Part shown: piece after piece, positions 35,430 to 46,352 of the stretch
How positions within the stretch are numbered: position 1 is the first letter of the stretch
Layout: each line of letters opens with the position of its first letter
From: Knufia peltigerae
Lineage: Eukaryota; Ascomycota; Eurotiomycetes; Chaetothyriales; Trichomeriaceae
Length of the DNA stretch: 64,000 bases
Assembly: GCA_030247855.1 (NCBI GenBank)
Contig: JAPDRN010000100.1
Location: forward strand, 62,001-126,000
Direction: 5' to 3'
Position numbers and translations under genes: made by a program
Notes under the pieces: model-generated
The model's input: only the letters and a program-made list of their open reading frames with translations
Told to the model about the DNA's origin: nothing
Databases searched by the model: none

Positions 35430-37651
35430 CTAGACTTTCTCCTCGACCGGCAAATGCACTTCGGACACCACCACGTCGACCGCCTGTAATTCCTCGACAC
35501 TGCTATCCGCACTTCGTGCTAGACTCTCGAACGGCATGGTCCTTTCTTCTCGAGCGAAATTGCCACCGACGAATGAGAGGGCAAAATATACCACGCTGCT
35601 GATTGTACACGTGTAGAACCAACTGAACGCGTACAGATGAGTCCAACCATCTCCACTGGCGATATGGGCACCAAAGGTCTGGGCGAATCCGGGAAGCTGT
35701 TTGGATGTCAGTCAGTGGTTTGCAAGTGTATTCTCTCTGTTGACACATCACACATACCATGAAACTGATGGAAATGACCCACGTCGTGATCGCCCTCCAC
35801 GACACCCCGTGAAAGTACCAATACCTACCACGTGCTTGGTACAGGTCCCGGACAAAGACGTTGCCTTTGCGAACGACCAGGTAATCCGTCAATGCCATGC
35901 CGAGAAAGGAACCCAGGAAGATGCTGTAACCGTTCAAGAACTTCAGGAAGCCCGTGGCCGTAGCGAGGATCTGCCACGGGCAAATGCACACGCCGAGAAT
36001 ATAGCACATCCACATGCCACGTTTGATGTTGAGCCAGCGTGGGAACAGTGACATGAAGTCCGCCCCGAACGGAATCACGTTGGCCCCCAATTCGATCAAG
36101 GTGTTTCCGTAGATGAAGACGATGTTGATGATGGCGATGCCGGCTCGGCGACCATGACTGAAGTCGTGGTCGAGCATGTCATGGTTCAAATCCCAACTTT
36201 GAGTTTACCTGTCAGTGCCAAAACGTGAAGTAGTGACATCGAAAAGGACAGGGTGGAGGTGATTGGAAAAAAAGGGAGAGAGAGAGAGAGAGAGAGAGAG
36301 CTCACGGGTTCCAATCTATGTTTCCCCAAGCATTGAAAATGCTTTGGGTGGCATATATGCCCATGGCGGCACACGCAGTACTTGCGGCTGGAAACATGAT
36401 GAGCTGAGACCAGACAGGAGCAACTCGACTTCGAGCATAACGTGCAATGTCCGGTTGGTTGACCATGAGTGTTGTTGTCTTGGCCAATCCCGAGTTCACC
36501 GCCGACAACTAGTGTTGTTGTAAAACTCAAACTGTCAGGACTGGGCTTTTTGCAGTCTATCTTCCGAAAGATGGGGTTCGCCTCCCTGCTTACTTACCAG
36601 TGCCCATGAGAGTGCCGCTCCATGTTTGGGCGGAACGTCGTACAACGCCTGATGTGGATGTCCTCGACCAGTCAACATAGAATATACGAAAAGTCCTGCA
36701 CAAGACGGTGGTTGTGTGTAAGTCAAAAAGCCGCTTTACTGGATGGAGGGTGATTTGAGGGGGAAAAAATATCGACCTACCAATGATGACAGGCGGAGTG
36801 ACGAGCATTTGAATCTCATACGCCCGACGAAGTTTGGGAAGGGGCACGTTTAGTGTCCAGCATGTCATGAACCAATAAACGATGATTCCTGTGGTTGGCA
36901 CATACGAGAGCGTATACCGTTAGCTTTCGGCCGTCGCTACTTTTCGAGTAAAAGTTTGGTTCTCTGCGAAACAAACGACGAGGGGTGGGGTTCATACACC
37001 TAACCTAGGTACGGTTCGATAAAGGGGGGCAAACAAAGACGTACCAATGAGTTGCTGTACCGTTATGTGGGAGCTTTCTGGGATGTGACTCGGCATGTTC
37101 CAATATCCATTCCCGAAAATGCATCTCAGCAGGACGGAGGTGAAGTAACCTCCCGTCGCGATGGTGACGCCTCCCCATATCAGGGCGCAAAGTGCTCGGA
37201 CGATGACGGGGAAGTACGACCCCCAGAGACCCCAGACGAGTCGACTCTCGACGGGGAAACCGAAATGGTAAGTCGCGGCCGCGCGGGAGTGCATGACGAC
37301 GCCGACCGACCCGAAGAAGAAGCCGAGGAAGAGGCAACCCAGCGCTTGACCTGGGGTCAACCCGTTGGCGAGGAGTGCCGCCCCCAGGTACCACAAACCC
37401 GGTGAGAACCCGTAACTGAACCAGAAGGCCGCGTAGTCGTACCAACCCCAGGTGCGGTGACCGGGAGGGCTGATGTCCAGGTCTTCGTTGGTCCATTGGT
37501 TGCGAATCGTCTCCCTTCTGGTCCCGTCTGCGGCAGCAGCATCGGGTTTCGTCTCGAGGTACTCGACGAATGCTTCACGGCTGGTGAATGCGTGCCGGAA
37601 GTTTTGGAGACTGTGTCTCACGCTGTCGTTGAACTTGCCAATAGCCATCAT
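35430..37651 (-). CDS. NCS1 family nucleobase-type permease (Fur-like)
   Basis: Minus-strand exons 37651-37045, 36888-36781, 36695-36598, 36508-36306, 36196-35758 and 35696-35430 give 573 aa. NCS1 carriers import purines, pyrimidines, allantoin, hydantoins, thiamine or related compounds with H+ or Na+ across the plasma membrane. Family marks are RNQWTNEDLDISPPGHRTWGW before helix 1, the glycine-rich LGAALLANGLTPGQALGCLF, and QPDIARYARSRVAP. GNTLIELGANVIPFGADFMSLFPRWLNIKRG, ITDYL-like ALTDYLVVRKGN and about 12 hydrophobic helices follow. The general look is nearer the Fur group (uracil, allantoin, uridine) than the Fcy group; the substrate is not decided. Intron 4 carries a (CT)n tract, and a trinucleotide repeat abuts the ATG. 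The promoter has a perfect TCGGCCGA palindrome and GATAAG sites shared with its neighbours. Confidence 0.93.
36276..36300. repeat. (GA)n tract in an NCS1 intron
   Basis: Twelve GA units, reading (CT)n on the coding strand just after the donor of the intron 36197-36305. It may act as a pyrimidine tract but is distant from the acceptor. Confidence 0.9.
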
Positions 37652-37697
37652 GGTGGTGGTGGTGGTGGTGGTGGAGGAGGAGGAGGAGGAGGAGGAG
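37652..37697. repeat. (GGT)n(GGA)n repeat abutting the NCS1 start codon
   Basis: Two adjoining trinucleotide arrays, about seven GGT and eight GGA units. On the coding strand this is a CTC array followed by a CAC array that ends at the ATG of the permease gene, so it lies in the leader. Confidence 0.9.
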
Positions 37698-38633
37698 TGT
37701 TTGAAAACGAACGACTTTGAGCGTTCCAGTGTGCGCGATCGACCTTTCTGGCTAGGGGGGTGGACAAAGTATTTGTTATATATACAGGACGTATGTCTCG
37801 GTCAGGGTGGGAGTCAAGAATACAGGGCCAAACAACACGCTGCACACTCTTATCGCATTGGACAGACTCGGCAACGAAAGTATATACCCCGGAATTCACC
37901 ACCACTTGGAGGAAGGCCGAAACAAATCATGGCACAAAGCAAACAACTGGAATTACAAGGTAAGGAAGGATCTTTATCATCATGGTGCCTATTGGATCAA
38001 AGAGTCATGTCCGATACTATCGCCCAAGAATCTATTGGACAGCGTTTACGAGTGTAGGAGGAGAGTATACGGGGCTTACCTATCTTTCACTATTAGCACA
38101 GCACAAAAAAGCCCGACTGATAAAGTCCCTCGGCCGAGGTTCTTATCTCTTTGTGGATTCATTGCCTGATTGGGCACTTTCTGGAACGAATTTGGTCGAG
38201 ATCCAATGGCATGGATGGCTTGTACTCCGTCTTTGCGGGGAGAATGTTGGACTTTGTGTCAACCCTTTGGAATACACTACCTCAGTCGCCATGTTTCCTG
38301 GTGAAGAGATACCAAAGTCAATGGGTGAGTTGTACTGACTAGAGTGACTCTTTGACGAGATGCCAAATAGAAATGCATTAGCTACAATTTGTGTCGTCTT
38401 CCTGATTGGGTGAATGGGTGCAGAAAAGAACAAAGTGGTCATGCGTCAAGATGGATAGGTAACTACCTACTCCAAGGGAAAAAATCGACCAAGAATTTAT
38501 GCAAAAGATACATGGTACATGATACAACGCCTCAGCACGCAACAACTAACTTGACCCAAATTTCAACCAGGGACACACCTATACCAAGCCGCCTCCCTGG
38601 CCTACAGGTGGCAGGACCTTGTTCTTCTTTTAT
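37698..38633. promoter_or_regulatory. NCS1 promoter interval
   Basis: No gene is visible. It contains a 12 bp perfect palindrome with TCGGCCGA at 38128-38139 and GATAAG (as CTTATC) at 37849-37854 and 38142-38147. Confidence 0.55.
38128..38139. promoter_or_regulatory. palindrome CCTCGGCCGAGG in the NCS1 promoter
   Basis: A perfect 12 bp palindrome with adjoining CGG and CCG half sites, the kind of triplets read by Zn2Cys6 dimers. The 12 bases CGGCCGAGGTTC are repeated exactly at 44614-44625 in another promoter of the cluster. Confidence 0.6.
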
Positions 38634-40001
38634 TCAGCAGGTAGCAGGAATGGGAACCGGTCCTACTGGACCTCTACTAGCTCCCACATTCGCCTGATGC
38701 ATAGTTCTGGGACCGTACAATTCCAAAGGATAGTCGACAGCGGTATGGAACGTGCCGTAATTATCCCACATCACGACGTCGCCCTCTTCCACCTCGGGCA
38801 ACCATATGTACTCTGGTCGCAGGACGCGGGATTGGATGTCATGGAGGAAAGAACGGATGGCGACCACGTCGTCGATCACCTTGGGTTGTTCGGAGGCGGA
38901 TGAACGTAAAAAGAGTTTTCGTGCGGCTAGACCATGTACTTGGAATGCTTTTTCGCCTGTGATGGGATTCACCCAAACAAATGGGTACTGGAGGAGGAAC
39001 CAATAGGTGTTAGTACTCAAATTCAGAAGGTCACTTTGATAAGGCGCGATTTAAGGATCTATCATGTGTGCGACGATTTGGAGACACCCTGTCAGTACTC
39101 ACCCTCTTGATATCTCGTTCATCATAATCTCCTAACTCTTCAATTGCATGTTCCTTCCCCTGAGATTTGAGGCCCAATCCGGTCGAAGGGGCTTTGCAGT
39201 TCTCGATCCACATATACGGATGTGGGGCGTACTCGACCCAGCTGTGGTCGGCGAGTCGTTGTTCCTCGGGACTTAGCATTTCATAGAGCTGGGACGTGCT
39301 GAAAAAAGCAGTGAGACCCGGAGGAGAGGTCATGCTCAGTCCAGAACCGTCGTCCCAGCGGATGGTCACGTCCGGCCCGGTCGGGAGCTTGACAGCTCGC
39401 AGGGTCGTGAACCACGCCGGGTCGCGGGCGTATAGGGGTGCGTCGATGTGCCACCTCTGGAAACGCGTGATGCCCTCGGCGAACTCGGTTTCGTCGGGAG
39501 GGTCGGCGTGGAAGTCGTTGGAGAGGCCTTTGACGGTCAGGTTCTTGAGGCCGTAATGGTCGTCACCCTGGTATCCCTTGCCGATCAGTCGTACATTTTC
39601 GGCGCCAGGTATGCCGTAGACGTCTCGAGCTTTGGAGAGGACGCCGCCTTTTTGTTGAAATGTTTTCAAGTCGCCGTGGCTATGGACCTGGGAGGCCTCT
39701 GGGTCGAAACGTGTCACCAGCTCCCAGTGTTTTTCCGGCTTGAGGTCCCTCTGATTCTTGACGACAATGACCTTGTGAGTCCATATTGTTTCCTTTAATC
39801 TTTTGACGTCGCCATCTGTTCAGGTCGTACAATTAGCCAGTGAGTCACCTTGTCAGTCAACAAAATCAACTACAGCATACCAGAAATGTTGTTGAGATCT
39901 AACCCTTCTACTATGGCGCCAAAGCTGAATTTCTGGTCTTTGCGCTTGATCAGTGGTAGGACCTGGAATGTTGGTTCTGGTGTGAGCGCTGCTGGAGACA
40001 T
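38634..40001 (-). CDS. TauD/XanA-type Fe(II)/2-oxoglutarate dioxygenase 1
   Basis: Minus-strand exons 40001-39881, 39815-39103 and 38987-38634 give 395 aa. TauD-fold enzymes couple 2-oxoglutarate decarboxylation to substrate hydroxylation. The iron triad is H163 and D165 (RWHIDAPLY) with distal H359 (NYGTFHTAV), and R372 (LYGPRTMHQ) should bind the 2-oxoglutarate carboxylate. The stretch TRFDPEASQ, then GLKNLTVKGL, YAPHPYMWIENCKAPSTGLGL and FVWVNPITGEKAFQVH, closely recalls fungal xanthine dioxygenase XanA and its relatives. XanA activity is not proven, since key purine contacts cannot be checked here. It has a homologue (42923-44293) with the same domain order. It is divergent from the Zn2Cys6 gene, sharing a promoter with TCGGCCGA and four GATAAG sites. 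Confidence 0.9.
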
Positions 40002-40567
40002 GATTTTTCAGGTTTCTGTGAAGGTAGCTATCGGTCTGATGGGTAAAGTTGGGCTTGTTGGACGTCCCACTGCTTGATACCTCGAGGACAGATGACTTAT
40101 GAAGCCGACGTGAGATCCATTGAATATACTCGACTCGTATCGATAAGGGGTGATGTTCGAACTGGACTCGATTAGGTACGAACATTGGGCTCGGCCGAGG
40201 AGGATGCAGGCCTTATCGCAACCATCGAACGAGCATCTGAATGGGCGGCCGAAGATACATTAGCACTTTAGGGACTTGCATAAGAACCCAAAGGAGCCAA
40301 TGAGGGCCCAGTTGTGAAGTCGTAAGGGTTTATGATTGTAGATTGCGGGAGTAGAAGCGGATGAGTCTGGCCATTGAGGATCTTGTCAAATCGCATTGTA
40401 ATGAGGATGATTGTTGTTTAGTGTTTATCGCATACGGATATTCCCTCCTTCCTTATCGACTTATCGCTTATTATCGGAACTCACCTCAATATACAGAAAG
40501 GAGCATGCGACCATTGTCAGCATGGCTCCCTCCTTTCGACCCTTTCAATGACTTTTGATCTGTCGAA
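40002..40567. promoter_or_regulatory. shared promoter of dioxygenase 1 and the Zn2Cys6 gene
   Basis: 566 bp between divergent starts. It holds the palindrome CTCGGCCGAG at 40190-40199, a near copy CGGCCGAAG at 40246, and four GATAAG/CTTATC sites (40142, 40212, 40452, 40460), the last two 8 bp apart. About 0.3 GATAAG sites would be expected by chance. AreA-type GATA factors bind this sequence for nitrogen control. Confidence 0.6.
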
Positions 40568-42815
40568 ATGAATCCTCTCTCCTCGTCATTAGTAAACATC
40601 GAAGAGCCATGTTATCACGCAAAGCGTCTGACTAATGCAATGTCCGCTGCCCCTCGGAGGAGACTTGCTTGTCGCGTATGCACCCGCCGTAAAGTGAAGT
40701 GTGACAAGAAAATCCCATGTGACAATTGTGTCAAGAGAGGTACTCCTGCACAATGTGAACGAGCTGAAAATGATGGAATCCTTGCTCAGGACAGCACCCT
40801 CATCACAGGGAAACTCGGGGAAGATTCCCCTTCCTTCAATGCCCTCCGGACTCGCGTCGCCGAGCTTGAGGCTCTCCTACAACCGCAGGGTGAAATCGAG
40901 TCAAGGAATATGCCTCAGTCTCCCTCTCCAGCCATCCAACAAGCCGCGGACGGACCTGTAACACAGACCAGGTCATCCTCACCAAGTCAAGACTCAGAAA
41001 TTGAAGATGCAGTCACCGTTCTCGAATTCCTGGCATGGGGCCGCATGAAAGACCCGGATAAAGCAATGCTTTCTCCAGAAGCTCTCAGAGCCTGCGAGTA
41101 TGATGACGGGACTGGTGCTAGCCCGGCTGGTGACCTTGATAGTGCCTTGGATGCTGACCTGAATCTCCTCTCGTGGCTGCAGATTCTCCTTCCCTCCCGA
41201 CGGCAGGTCTACCAGCTCGTGGAATACCATAACAATTGTTTGCTCTGGTTTCACGGCTCATATGTCGCTGCGTCGTTTTCGAAAGCACTTGACTCCTTCT
41301 ACGCTGATCACAACGGAAGATTTGATTCTAGAGGTCTCAATCTACAGTGGGTGGCCCTGCTGTTCTCCATCATGACTGGAACCATCACGTCTGCGCCATC
41401 GTGTGAGGCCAGGAGGTGGGGAATCAGTGAGAATGAAGCAAAGATACTATCACAGAAATGGCACAAAGCGGTCATCACCTCTCTGAATGCTGCAAACTTT
41501 ACTGCACACCATTCCTTGCATGCCGTCCAGGCGATTGCCTCGTTGACAAACACTGCCCACATGCTGGGCCACTCGAACACGCAGTCGATAATGCTAGCAT
41601 CGGCGATCCGCATCGCACAGAGCTTGGGTCTACACCGCCTGGACGAGGATGCCCGAGGGTCAGATCTGGAGTTGGAGACCGGTCGCCGAGTGTGGCAAGA
41701 ACTTTGCACACAGGACTGGTTCAGCACTGCTTTTTCCGAGTCATATTCTATCAATCCACTACACTCGACCTCCCTCCCTCCCAAGAACTGTGACGACGAC
41801 ATGAATGATGTCCTCTCGGACGAGGAACCGACGGTCACCAGCTTTTGCAAGTTCTTGGCCAAGATTGCAGCGATCATGCCGGCTTTACAAGATGCCATGG
41901 CTCTATCCAACACTCTGTACACTAAACACGAGGCAGTCCTCGTCCACGACAAAAAGATGCGCTCGTTGGCCACAGGCAGGCCTTCGTTCCTCGCACACAC
42001 TGCCCTCGATGAAAACTGGCCTTGTTATATTCCCTGGGCAAGGCGTGCGATCGCGATGAGTTCTGCCCACAAGATCATCATGATCCATAGGTACGCTACG
42101 CCGGACATAATGAACTCCGCTACTAGAAATATGCTGACATTTCCCTGATAGAAAATTCCTGGGCCTCAGTTTCTCCAACCCCGTTTTTGCATTCACGCGC
42201 CGAACCTGCCTGGCGGCTTCCAAAACCATCTTGAAAGAATACCAAGCGAGCAGCGACGATATAACCAGTCCGATGCTGTGGACGCACCAAGCGTTCTCGG
42301 TTGCAGCCTGTATCATTATATGCTTTGACATTCTACATTCCGCATCGGCTGGCCAGGATGAAGAATACCTTGTGGGCCAAACCATTGAACACCTCCAATC
42401 GTGTCGGCAGAGGAGCATGATAGCAGCTCGGGGCGTCAAGGTGCTCAAGGCCCTGCAGAAGCAGATTGCCAGACGTGCTGAAGTCCGGAGGAGACCGGCT
42501 GATAGTTCTAGAGATGAACCTCCAAGGAAACGACGTCGAGGATTTGACGCCGCAGAGTTTGCCCGATCGTTGGTGGACAATGAAGGCGATTCGACCACTG
42601 TACATCACATGCGTCAACGACTCGAGAATTATACAGCGGAAACAAATTCAAGGCCTCAACCCATTGAAGAAAATCTCCAAGAAACCAACCAGGACGAGCC
42701 ATTCACCTTGCCAGCGGACCTGAATTGGTTGTGGAACATGCCTTCACATGATTACGACGGCTTGCAGACATTTGACAGCTTGCTATCTTTTGCCAACCAA
42801 GGCCTTGGGCTATGA
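40568..42815 (+). CDS. Zn2Cys6 fungal-specific transcription factor
   Basis: Exons 40568-42090 and 42152-42815 give 728 aa. The zinc cluster uses C35, C38, C45, C51, C54 and C63 (spacing CX2CX6CX5CX2CX8C) with the basic loop TRRKVKCDKKIP. A heptad-like segment follows near 95-110 (RTRVAELEALLQPQ), which could support dimers. The fungal-specific middle homology region spans about 200-450, seen in HSLHAVQAIASLTNTAHMLG, ASAIRIAQSLGLHRL and GRRVWQELCTQDWF. A second in-frame ATG at codon 25 (SAAPRRRLACRVC) could be the true start. Placed between the two dioxygenase genes, it is the obvious candidate pathway activator. Its 3' end lies only 107 bp from the convergent end of dioxygenase 2. The link to the TCGGCCGA sites is inference. 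Confidence 0.93.
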
Positions 42816-42922
42816 AGCTAATGACTGACTCTATTATTGAAGCATGGCAATCGGAGAAATAGACGTCCCGAAGCTCTTGATGGTACCGGCCAAAAACAAC
42901 ATAACGAGCAATGGGACCATGC

Positions 42923-44293
42923 TCATTGTGTGGGATGATCGGAAGCCGCAATGTTGCACTGATGCATGATTCTCGGGCCGTATGACTCTGGAAACTCGGT
43001 CTTGAGGCAGGTGTATCAGCAGATTTTCTTCATGAAAAGAGGACATTCAGTTTCACTTACGATGCTGTGCCACAAAGCACGGTTGTACCACAGAACAACA
43101 TCTTGCTCATCGTGGCGATGTGCGTATATGTTCTCCGGCGAGATGGCCGGTCTCATGATCCTACAATGCACGTCAGCCACCCGATCTGCCACGAACATAT
43201 CGCAAGAAAAGACAGACTTATGCATGAAATCCCGGACTTCTTTGAGGTCATCAATGATCTTCTCTTCTCCATCGGGGCTACTCTTGAGGTAGAGCTTGAC
43301 GGCCCCTTGTCCATGGACCTGTAACGACTTTTCGCCGCTCATGGGGTTCGTCCATACCATGGGGTAGATGCAAATCTTGCTCTCTTCGATCGGAGGAAGT
43401 TTGTCGCGTGGTAGTTCCAGGCCCTCAGTCTCCAGGATGTGTCCAAGCCTCGCGCTGTGGGCTGTCGACATCCACTTGAAAGCGTGTGGGGCATACTCTA
43501 TCTTGCTGTGAAGTGCCAGTTGTCTAGTCTCTTCATCGAGAAGCTCAAGTGCTCTAGACCCAGCGACGTAAGCTGTCGCCCCTGGTGCAATCTTCATCTC
43601 GGTCCTTGTCCCGTCTTCCCAGCGCACAGTCACATCCGGCCCCTTAGGAGTACGGACAGCTAACAAGCATCCGACTCGGGGTGGCGGGATGTTGTACAAG
43701 GAGCCGTCCCAATGCCACTGATAGAACCGACTGGCTCCCTTTTCTCGTTCCTCCTGGGGTATGTGAGGCGGAAGGTGGAATTCGCGATGATCTATACCTT
43801 TGATCTTAAAGCCCGGAGGGAACTGATAGTGACCTTCCGGAACCTCACCTCTTCCCAAGATGTGGACTTGAGGCTGGACTGGAATGGCAGGCCGGCTCGG
43901 GATACCGTAGATATTGACGTCGTTGTGGGACGTCAGAAACGGGTCGGCTCCGTGGGCAAACCCTCCTGTCGTCTCTTTGGGGTCGAAGTTTGCCGTTAAC
44001 AGGTACTGATTTTCGGGCGTGAGCATCTTAGGCTGCTCCTTGAAGATCAACACTTTGTGCTTGTGGAGCGCGTCTGAGATCAGTTCAAAATCGGCATCAG
44101 TGAGTTGATTCAAGTCAATCCCGTAGACTTCGGCGCCAAAGTCTACCCTGCTCTGCTCAGGATGCTTCAGAGGTACAATTCGTCCATTTGTTTTTTCGGC
44201 ATGTTGGAGCGAGATGTCGGTCGTTCTGGTCGCAACGAGTCGTGCTTTGACACCTTGCGGGGCGATGACTTCTGTGAGGGCTTCGACGACCAT
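42923..44293 (-). CDS. TauD/XanA-type Fe(II)/2-oxoglutarate dioxygenase 2
   Basis: Minus-strand exons 44293-43218, 43160-43061 and 43000-42923 give 417 aa. The iron triad is H194 and D196 (YQWHWDGSLY) with distal H390 (NRALWHSI), and R402 (SYGPRIMHQCN) is the expected 2-oxoglutarate ligand. Further family blocks are VDFGAEVYGIDLNQL, NFDPKET, GPDVTVRWEDGTRTEM, YAPHAFKWMSTAH and VWTNPMSGEKSLQVHG. The same order is seen in dioxygenase 1, so the two are diverged paralogues. The 57 nt intron 43161-43217 is a multiple of three and stop-free. Removing it brings RDFMHK next to IMRPAISPENIY, matching the paralogue. The last exon, beyond a stop in the retained reading, restores the conserved arginine. 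It is divergent from the hydrolase gene. Confidence 0.9.
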
Positions 44294-44753
44294 TGCTGCA
44301 GACAAGTGATGAGCAAAAAACGATCTGAGAACGTTACTGAACAGTGAAAGGCTGAATGCCTCTTACTATTACGACACTTGAAGGCATCTATTTTTAATAA
44401 ACACCCTGTGACCTAGAATCTCGTACCAACTATCACCTCAGCCACTGGCGCTTCTCAGCTTCCTCGTCCCAGACATCGGCCGAAAGGGACGTCTCGTATC
44501 GTAGAGAACAGATATCATTTTTGTATCTCAAGACACGAGTGTAATCGCAGCCAGGATCACGCAGATGTGATAAGTCGTTCATAAATCTTCGGCCGAGCCT
44601 AGACCTTCGTCCCCGGCCGAGGTTCGGAAGCCTTTGTGTTTGATGCCTGAGGTACACATGGGCTTGGCCTAGAATAGATGAAGCTGTCAAATGTCTTCCC
44701 ATTTTAGGGGCTCAAATGGTTCCGAAACTGCTCAAAGGTAGAGAAGAATCAAG
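44294..44753. promoter_or_regulatory. shared promoter of dioxygenase 2 and the hydrolase
   Basis: 460 bp between divergent starts, carrying exact TCGGCCGA at 44476-44483 and 44589-44596, a third related site CCGGCCGAGG at 44613-44622, and GATAAG at 44569-44574. Confidence 0.6.
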
Positions 44754-45647
44754 ATGACAAGTGTGTCGAGATATCATCTCACCCGAAGCGGCACCAATAT
44801 TCACTATACCTTTGCAGGTAGCGAGCAAGGTCGTCTCGCATTGTTACTGCATGGACTAGGCGGCTCGACAGAAACATTTCGACGACTGATTCCTTCGATA
44901 CCGTCTGATTATCACATCGTCAGTGTTGATATCGAAGGGTTTGGAAAGTCGACTCTCAATCCAGGCAAACCTCTGTCATTCAAACGATATGTCACTGACT
45001 TGTACGATCTCATCACACATCTACAAGAACATTCTTCGTCCCTTGCGACCGGGGACGTCGACGGCGGCAGCGGCAACAGCGGCAACAGTGCCAGCAACAA
45101 AAACGAAAACGTCCTGCTCATCGGACACTCACTCGGCGCAATCATCAGCCTCCATTATGCTGCCCAATATCCCGCTCAAGTGGCGGGACTTTTGCTTTTG
45201 GGTGTAGGCCGTTCGATCAAAGGAATCCCACCGGCTCAGCAGAGAATGCGGGATTTGGCCAAGACAGCACGAGAAAAGGGCATGGTAGTCGTGAGCGAGA
45301 TTGCCGTCACGACGAATTTCCCCGCGGATCGAGAGAATGAAGTCGCACACGAACGAGAGATGCGGGATGCCGTGGCATCATGCTCGGTCGAAGCTTATGC
45401 GGCAACGGTTGAAGTGGTCGCAGGGGATGATCACTCAGATCCGGAGTATGGTCTGATCAAGTGCCCGGCCGTTTTCGTCGCCGGTGACAAGGACATGATT
45501 AGCCCACCTCAGCGATCGAAGGATGTCAGTGGCCTCCTGGGAGGGCCTACAGAGGTGGTGATTGTCAGAAGTGGTCATCAAATGATTTTACAGGATCTCG
45601 AAGGTGTACAGAAAGCATTGTCTAAGTTGCTCAAAATGCTACAATGA
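44754..45647 (+). CDS. alpha/beta hydrolase
   Basis: One exon of 297 aa. The alpha/beta hydrolase fold is seen in the oxyanion strand LLLHGLGGSTETF, the nucleophile elbow GHSLG (S126), the acid in FVAGDKDMISPP (D247) and the base in VRSGHQ (H275). It resembles the MhpC/enol-lactonase-like group of cytosolic hydrolases. Esters, lactones or C-C bonds next to carbonyls are possible substrates. A low-complexity insert of Gly, Ser and Asn (about residues 94-119) precedes the nucleophile strand. No signal peptide is seen. Because it shares a 460 bp promoter with dioxygenase 2, including three CGGCCGA sites, it likely belongs to the same pathway, perhaps acting on an oxidised ring product. That role is inference. 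Confidence 0.88.
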   Translation: MTSVSRYHLTRSGTNIHYTFAGSEQGRLALLLHGLGGSTETFRRLIPSIPSDYHIVSVDIEGFGKSTLNPGKPLSFKRYVTDLYDLITHLQEHSSSLATGDVDGGSGNSGNSASNKNENVLLIGHSLGAIISLHYAAQYPAQVAGLLLLGVGRSIKGIPPAQQRMRDLAKTAREKGMVVVSEIAVTTNFPADRENEVAHEREMRDAVASCSVEAYAATVEVVAGDDHSDPEYGLIKCPAVFVAGDKDMISPPQRSKDVSGLLGGPTEVVIVRSGHQMILQDLEGVQKALSKLLKMLQ

Positions 45648-46352
45648 GTTTGTAGAAGGGATGCATGCATGTACATTAGAAAGTGCGTAGACACGCGTAT
45701 GCTGCTCCGTACAATATGTCATGTATTGCAATATGATTCCCCGTAGACTGGAACGCGTTCGGAGACATCTCGTGGACGCGAACAAACAGTACTTTCTATG
45801 GATCGACTTCCCTTCATCGAGGACTGTATATCGACTGTCTCATCTTTTCTTTTACTGATCTACACGAAGCTTACATCAATCTGGCCACGGAAAGGGTCAC
45901 CTCACAATGATTTCTAGCTTGGACATGAGACGGATGGGTGTTGGCAACCTCAAACCCCTCTACTACTGGCGATGGCGACTGATGCGCTCGGTCTCGGTCT
46001 CTTGAAAAGGTCCAGACCTCGCCCTCGCCAACAATGCTATTCTTTGTCCATTCGATCGATTCGACCATGTGCGCAATGCTGCGTGCAAACCCTCCCCGTC
46101 CCTTTCCTTTGTGTTGTTTTGCATTCCATGTCATCTGATCGCGCTATGAACTCCGGCTTCGAGGTAAGTGGGTTTCGTTATCACAATGAATACCCAGTTT
46201 CTCGACTCATCGCGGCCACGTCGTCCTCCAAAAGCAGTCGTGAGTTTTCTTTGATCAAGGCATCGTGAGGACAAAATCATGCCCTGCCCGCACTCTTCGT
46301 TTCTCCTTTCCAAGGTCGGACCTCTGCGTCAAGTTCCCAACAGGTCGCAACG
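45648..46352. other. intergenic, right edge of the cluster
   Basis: 705 bp without a gene and without the TCGGCCGA or GATAAG motifs of the cluster. It probably contains the promoter of the WSC gene. Confidence 0.5.
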